Source of the DNA: Bacteroidota bacterium
GTDB lineage: Bacteria; Bacteroidota; Bacteroidia; AKYH767-A; JABDAW01
Direction of reading: 5' to 3'
NCBI GenBank assembly: GCA_023251595.1
Contig: JAHEYM010000159.1
Span: 1-8,343 of the forward strand
Length of the DNA: 8,343 nt
The notes under the pieces were generated by a model. It saw only the letters and a list, made by a program, of their open reading frames with translations. It made no database searches and was not told where the DNA came from. Shown here one piece after another: positions 5,543-8,343 of this stretch. Made by a program: the position numbers and the translations under genes. Each line of letters begins with the position of its first letter. Positions within the stretch are counted from its first letter, which is position 1.

Positions 5543-8343
5543 ATGCTGAGAAGAATACTCCAATTACTGCTTCTCATTTCAATAAATTTATCAGTCTTTG
5601 CGCAGGTTCCAGGTACGGAAGCATATCGTCTTTCTGCCCCAAATCCAAACCCCCTCGATGGCTCAGGGAATCTCGGGAATACGGTTAATTTAAGCGCTTG
5701 CGGTCTTAGTTACGTTCATTCTGAGGTGCTGCTCGGTCAACGTATGGCTCCTGCAGGGCTTCCTTATAATGGTATCGCGCAACCTGCACCGATGCTGGTT
5801 TCCGGGCTTCCATGCTTCAATCCGATCACAATCGTCAAAGCTTATCTCTGGTTTGGAACTTCCGGAGATGGAGTCCCCGTCAACGTTAATGTCACGGATC
5901 CTCAGGGAAATAGCGGAAGCTATCCCGCCACAATTGTGGGCAGCGCAGGCGATAAATGTTGGGGCTATAACGGAACTTATACATACCGTGCGGATGTAAC
6001 CGCAAGTATTACAAGCAATGGAAATTATTTAATATCTGGTCTCCCGACAGGATATCCAAATGATGTGGATGGTGCCTCATTATTTATTATATATACCGAT
6101 AATACCGCTTCCTGGACAGGTCATTTATTAATTAATGATGGCAGTATTATGGTGGATGGTCCCGGTTTCTTTTCTTCAAGTGTAGATGTCAGTCAGACTT
6201 TGTCAGGAATAAATGCCTGTGCGAATTCTACTTCTGCTTCTGCATTTATGTTGATAGCGGATTTGCAGGGACTCGGAACAACGCTCAGTATGAACGGAAG
6301 TCCGTATTTTCCAATCGTTGAAGATTTTTGGGATTATGAAGAAATTCCGACATATATAACGAGCGGTCAGAATACAGCAGGTTTTGCAATTCATTCCGGA
6401 AGTGATTGTTATAATTGGTTGCTCGAGGGACTTTATTACCGCACTACCTGTCTCAGTTGTTCTCCGCAACCACAGGCAGTGCAGGCAAATGCGTTGCAGG
6501 CATGCAATGGAATTGCGACTCAATTTACTTCTTCCGTGACCGGTGGCGTTTTACCGTATGTATATACCTGGAGTGGAGCCGCCGGTTTTTCTGCCGGAAA
6601 TGTTTCGACCACTAACTATATATATCCGAATACCGGTGCTTATCCATATACTTTCACTGTAACCGACGCCACTGGTTGTTCTTCAACAGTCGTCGATACC
6701 GCTTTGGTCGCTGTTTCGCCGAATCTTTATGTCACCCCGGTAAATCCTGTTGTATGTAATGGGGGATTTGTTACACTCAATGCATCCGGTGCTTCAACAT
6801 ATTTATGGAGTAATGCTTTAACCACAACATCTATTACGGTTTCTCCACCATCTACCACGACATATTTTGTCGTTGGCACAAATGCCCTGGGTTGTTCCGA
6901 TACAGTTTTTGTAACGGTGACTGTAAATCCTCCGCCTCTCGCTGCTGCCTGTAATACTATATATGCAACCCCTGCCGGATCTGGAAACGGAACGAGATTA
7001 AGTCCGACCAATTTATTGGGAGCTCTCGCGATGGCGACTTGCAATAATTCATATATAAAATTAGGTTTTGGTACTTATACAATTTCAAACCCCATCACCA
7101 ATCTTACAAATAATACAACAATTGAAGGTGGTTACGATCCCGTGACATGGAAAAAAACAAATGCGTCTGCAACGATCATTCATCGCGATGCAAATAATCC
7201 TGAAATTAATCCTTCACGATTGGTGGCTTTTGATATTAATACAGTCACAAATTTCAGATTACAGGATTTAACGATTACAACGGATAACGCTACGGGGACG
7301 GCAATGTCAACCTACGGAATTCATTTAGAAAATTGCGCGAATTATTATATAGTGCGTTGTAAAGTGCTTCCAGGAAATGCAACAGGAGGAATAAATGGTA
7401 ATCCGGGAAGCGGTGGTTCGAATGCCGGAAACGGAACGAACGGACAGGGTGGAAATAATGATAATAGTGGAAATAATGCCGGCGGCGGGTCAGGTTCTTC
7501 TCCTATAGGAAATATTGGTGGGGTAGGAGGGAATGGCGGTTGGCATAATACGAATTGCGGAAACGGAAATAATAATGGTTGCACAGGGGCGGCTGGTGTA
7601 GGTCCAGGTGGCAACGGAGGCGGTGGTGGTGCCGGCTTTGGAAATGCTTCTTTTTCTTGTGATGCGGGTCCGGGCGCAGATGGTGCAAACGGGCAAAATG
7701 GTGCGAACGGCGCGGCGGGTGCTGCCGGCGCAACTGCTCCCGCAGGAACGATCAGCAGTGGATTTTATTTCCCGGGTGGTGTCGGTGGAAATGGTGGAAA
7801 TGGAATTAATGGAACCGGCGGCGGCGGCGGCGGCGGTGGTGGCGGACAGGATAATGATACATTTTTTGGTGATTATTCTAATTCCGGCGCCGGCGGCGGC
7901 GGCGGCGGCGGCGGTGCGAGTGCAGGAACGGGCGGAACCGGCGCTACAAGCGGGGGCGCGTCGTATTCTATATTCTCAGATAATCAGGGAATAAATGGTC
8001 GGATTCTCGATTGTAATACTACTCCCGGTGCTTTTGGTTCCGGGGGAATTGGTGGTGCCGGTGGTGTTGGCGGTACAGGCGGCTCAGGTGGCGCAGGTCC
8101 GCGAAATAACTGCGATCAGGGAAATGGCGGAAACGGTGGAACGGGCGGTAATGGCGGTAATGGTGGCAGCGGCGGTAATGGTGCGGATGGAATAAGTCAG
8201 GGTATATATATAGCTGGATCTCCTGCAACAATAACGAATGTTAATACAGTTCCCGAAGCTATAATATATGTTGACAATGGTGGATGTACCCAAAATAGCG
8301 TATTGTTTTCATGTATCACTTTCGGCACAACCTATAACTGGAA
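5543..8343 (+). CDS. Secreted glycine-rich surface protein with Ig/PKD-like and beta-helix regions (3' end outside window)
   Basis: The frame is open from ATG 5543 to the right edge (933 codons, no stop). Residues 1-20 are a Sec signal peptide (two Arg, Leu-rich core, VFA then Gln21). Residues 21-300 are a probable beta-rich domain (AYLWFGTSGDG, Cys-bearing loops) that I cannot name. About 307-390 is PKD/Ig-like (YTWSGAAG, YTFTVTDATGCS) and about 394-463 a second Ig-like domain (LNASGASTYLWSN, NALGCSDTV). About 470-612 resembles the start of a right-handed parallel beta-helix (IYATPAGSGNGT, LGFGTYTI, IEGGYDP, GIHLENCANYYIVRC). Residues 612-885 are extremely Gly/Asn-rich, after which beta-helix-like sequence resumes (GIYIAGSPATITN). 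The many cysteines suggest disulfides outside the cytoplasm. Domain style suggests a type IX secretion cargo, but the C-terminal sorting domain would lie beyond the window. Function is unknown; adhesin or matrix protein is a guess. It is divergent from the REC operon. Confidence 0.9.
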   Translation, partial: MLRRILQLLLLISINLSVFAQVPGTEAYRLSAPNPNPLDGSGNLGNTVNLSACGLSYVHSEVLLGQRMAPAGLPYNGIAQPAPMLVSGLPCFNPITIVKAYLWFGTSGDGVPVNVNVTDPQGNSGSYPATIVGSAGDKCWGYNGTYTYRADVTASITSNGNYLISGLPTGYPNDVDGASLFIIYTDNTASWTGHLLINDGSIMVDGPGFFSSSVDVSQTLSGINACANSTSASAFMLIADLQGLGTTLSMNGSPYFPIVEDFWDYEEIPTYITSGQNTAGFAIHSGSDCYNWLLEGLYYRTTCLSCSPQPQAVQANALQACNGIATQFTSSVTGGVLPYVYTWSGAAGFSAGNVSTTNYIYPNTGAYPYTFTVTDATGCSSTVVDTALVAVSPNLYVTPVNPVVCNGGFVTLNASGASTYLWSNALTTTSITVSPPSTTTYFVVGTNALGCSDTVFVTVTVNPPPLAAACNTIYATPAGSGNGTRLSPTNLLGALAMATCNNSYIKLGFGTYTISNPITNLTNNTTIEGGYDPVTWKKTNASATIIHRDANNPEINPSRLVAFDINTVTNFRLQDLTITTDNATGTAMSTYGIHLENCANYYIVRCKVLPGNATGGINGNPGSGGSNAGNGTNGQGGNNDNSGNNAGGGSGSSPIGNIGGVGGNGGWHNTNCGNGNNNGCTGAAGVGPGGNGGGGGAGFGNASFSCDAGPGADGANGQNGANGAAGAAGATAPAGTISSGFYFPGGVGGNGGNGINGTGGGGGGGGGGQDNDTFFGDYSNSGAGGGGGGGGASAGTGGTGATSGGASYSIFSDNQGINGRILDCNTTPGAFGSGGIGGAGGVGGTGGSGGAGPRNNCDQGNGGNGGTGGNGGNGGSGGNGADGISQGIYIAGSPATITNVNTVPEAIIYVDNGGCTQNSVLFSCITFGTTYNW
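7817..7834 (+). repeat. (GGC)6 trinucleotide run
   Basis: Six consecutive GGC codons, followed by GGT GGT GGC GGA, encode ten glycines in a row. Slippage here would add or remove glycines in frame. Confidence 0.95.
7892..7912 (+). repeat. (GGC)7 trinucleotide run
   Basis: Seven consecutive GGC codons, followed by GGT, encode eight glycines. A GGC GCC pair precedes the run. It lies 57 nt after the (GGC)6 run, and the two could also recombine with each other in frame. Confidence 0.95.

Larger units (their letters stand above)
7376..8197 (+). repeat. Glycine/asparagine-rich low-complexity coding region (GGN/GGT/GGA repeats)
   Basis: About 274 residues of the secreted protein (612-885) are dominated by Gly with Asn, Ala, Ser and Thr, in motifs such as GGNGG, GGTGG and GADGANGQNGANG, reminiscent of mycobacterial PE_PGRS repeats. 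The DNA is clearly more GC-rich than the rest of the window. Short islands of ordinary sequence (SFSCDAGP, QDNDTFFGDYSNS, SYSIFSDNQG, RILDCNTTPGAF) interrupt it at intervals. Confidence 0.9.

Noticed and set aside
6203..7044. Minus-strand frames within the secreted protein gene
   Set aside because: No domain, no start context, and fully overlapped by the better supported plus-strand frame.
7345..8293. Open frames antisense to the glycine-rich region (Pro-rich, His/Arg-rich and Thr-rich translations), and the plus-strand frames at 7608-8195 rich in Val, Ala and Met
   Set aside because: They are low-complexity mirrors or frame shifts of GGN codons. The long plus frame from 5543 has a signal peptide and domains and accounts for this DNA.
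1..8343. Mobile element, phage, tRNA/rRNA or defence system
   Set aside because: I saw no transposase, integrase, terminal repeats, tRNA cloverleaf or nuclease domain on either strand.

Overview
The window looks like a Bacteroidetes (Bacteroidota) chromosome. Several things point there: promoter-like TAnnTTTG boxes instead of sigma70 boxes, few Shine-Dalgarno sequences, PAS-HisKA-HATPase-REC-HPt and Rcp1-type signalling proteins of the kind common in that phylum, and a large secreted protein with PKD/Ig-like and beta-helix regions. The species cannot be named from the sequence.

Layout. Positions 1-5371 hold six signalling genes, all on the minus strand. In transcription order they are three paralogous single-domain response regulators (4925-5371, 4426-4869, 3935-4429), a cytoplasmic histidine kinase whose N-terminus is nine 21-residue repeats (2576-3910), a small AraC-type regulator (1731-2342), and a hybrid kinase PAS-HisKA-HATPase-REC-HPt that runs off the left edge (1-1729). 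The first four genes are tightly packed (55-nt gap, 4-nt overlap, 24-nt gap). A 232-nt gap with its own promoter precedes the AraC/hybrid-kinase pair, whose two genes are 1 nt apart. On the plus strand, divergent from this block, a single open frame from 5543 to the right edge encodes the first 933 residues of a secreted, cysteine-bearing, glycine-rich protein.

Most notable result. The two minus-strand transcription units (araC-hybrid kinase, and REC-REC-REC-kinase) carry the same upstream module. Each has a 42-nt element (2401-2442 and 5420-5461, 32 of 42 identical by hand alignment) containing an 11-bp site repeated at a 21-bp period, placed 21 nt from a (T/C)AACTTTG -7-like box. I infer a shared operator, plausibly bound by the AraC-type protein encoded here, because AraC-family proteins commonly bind direct repeats two helical turns apart. 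That would join both units into one autoregulated circuit. The second copy also lies in the divergent region upstream of the secreted protein gene.

Inferred workings. The repeat kinase probably phosphorylates one or more of the three REC proteins. The hybrid kinase can relay phosphate internally from His171 to Asp460 to an HPt histidine beyond the window, and the AraC protein supplies the DNA-binding output that the REC proteins lack. A link to the secreted protein is only positional.
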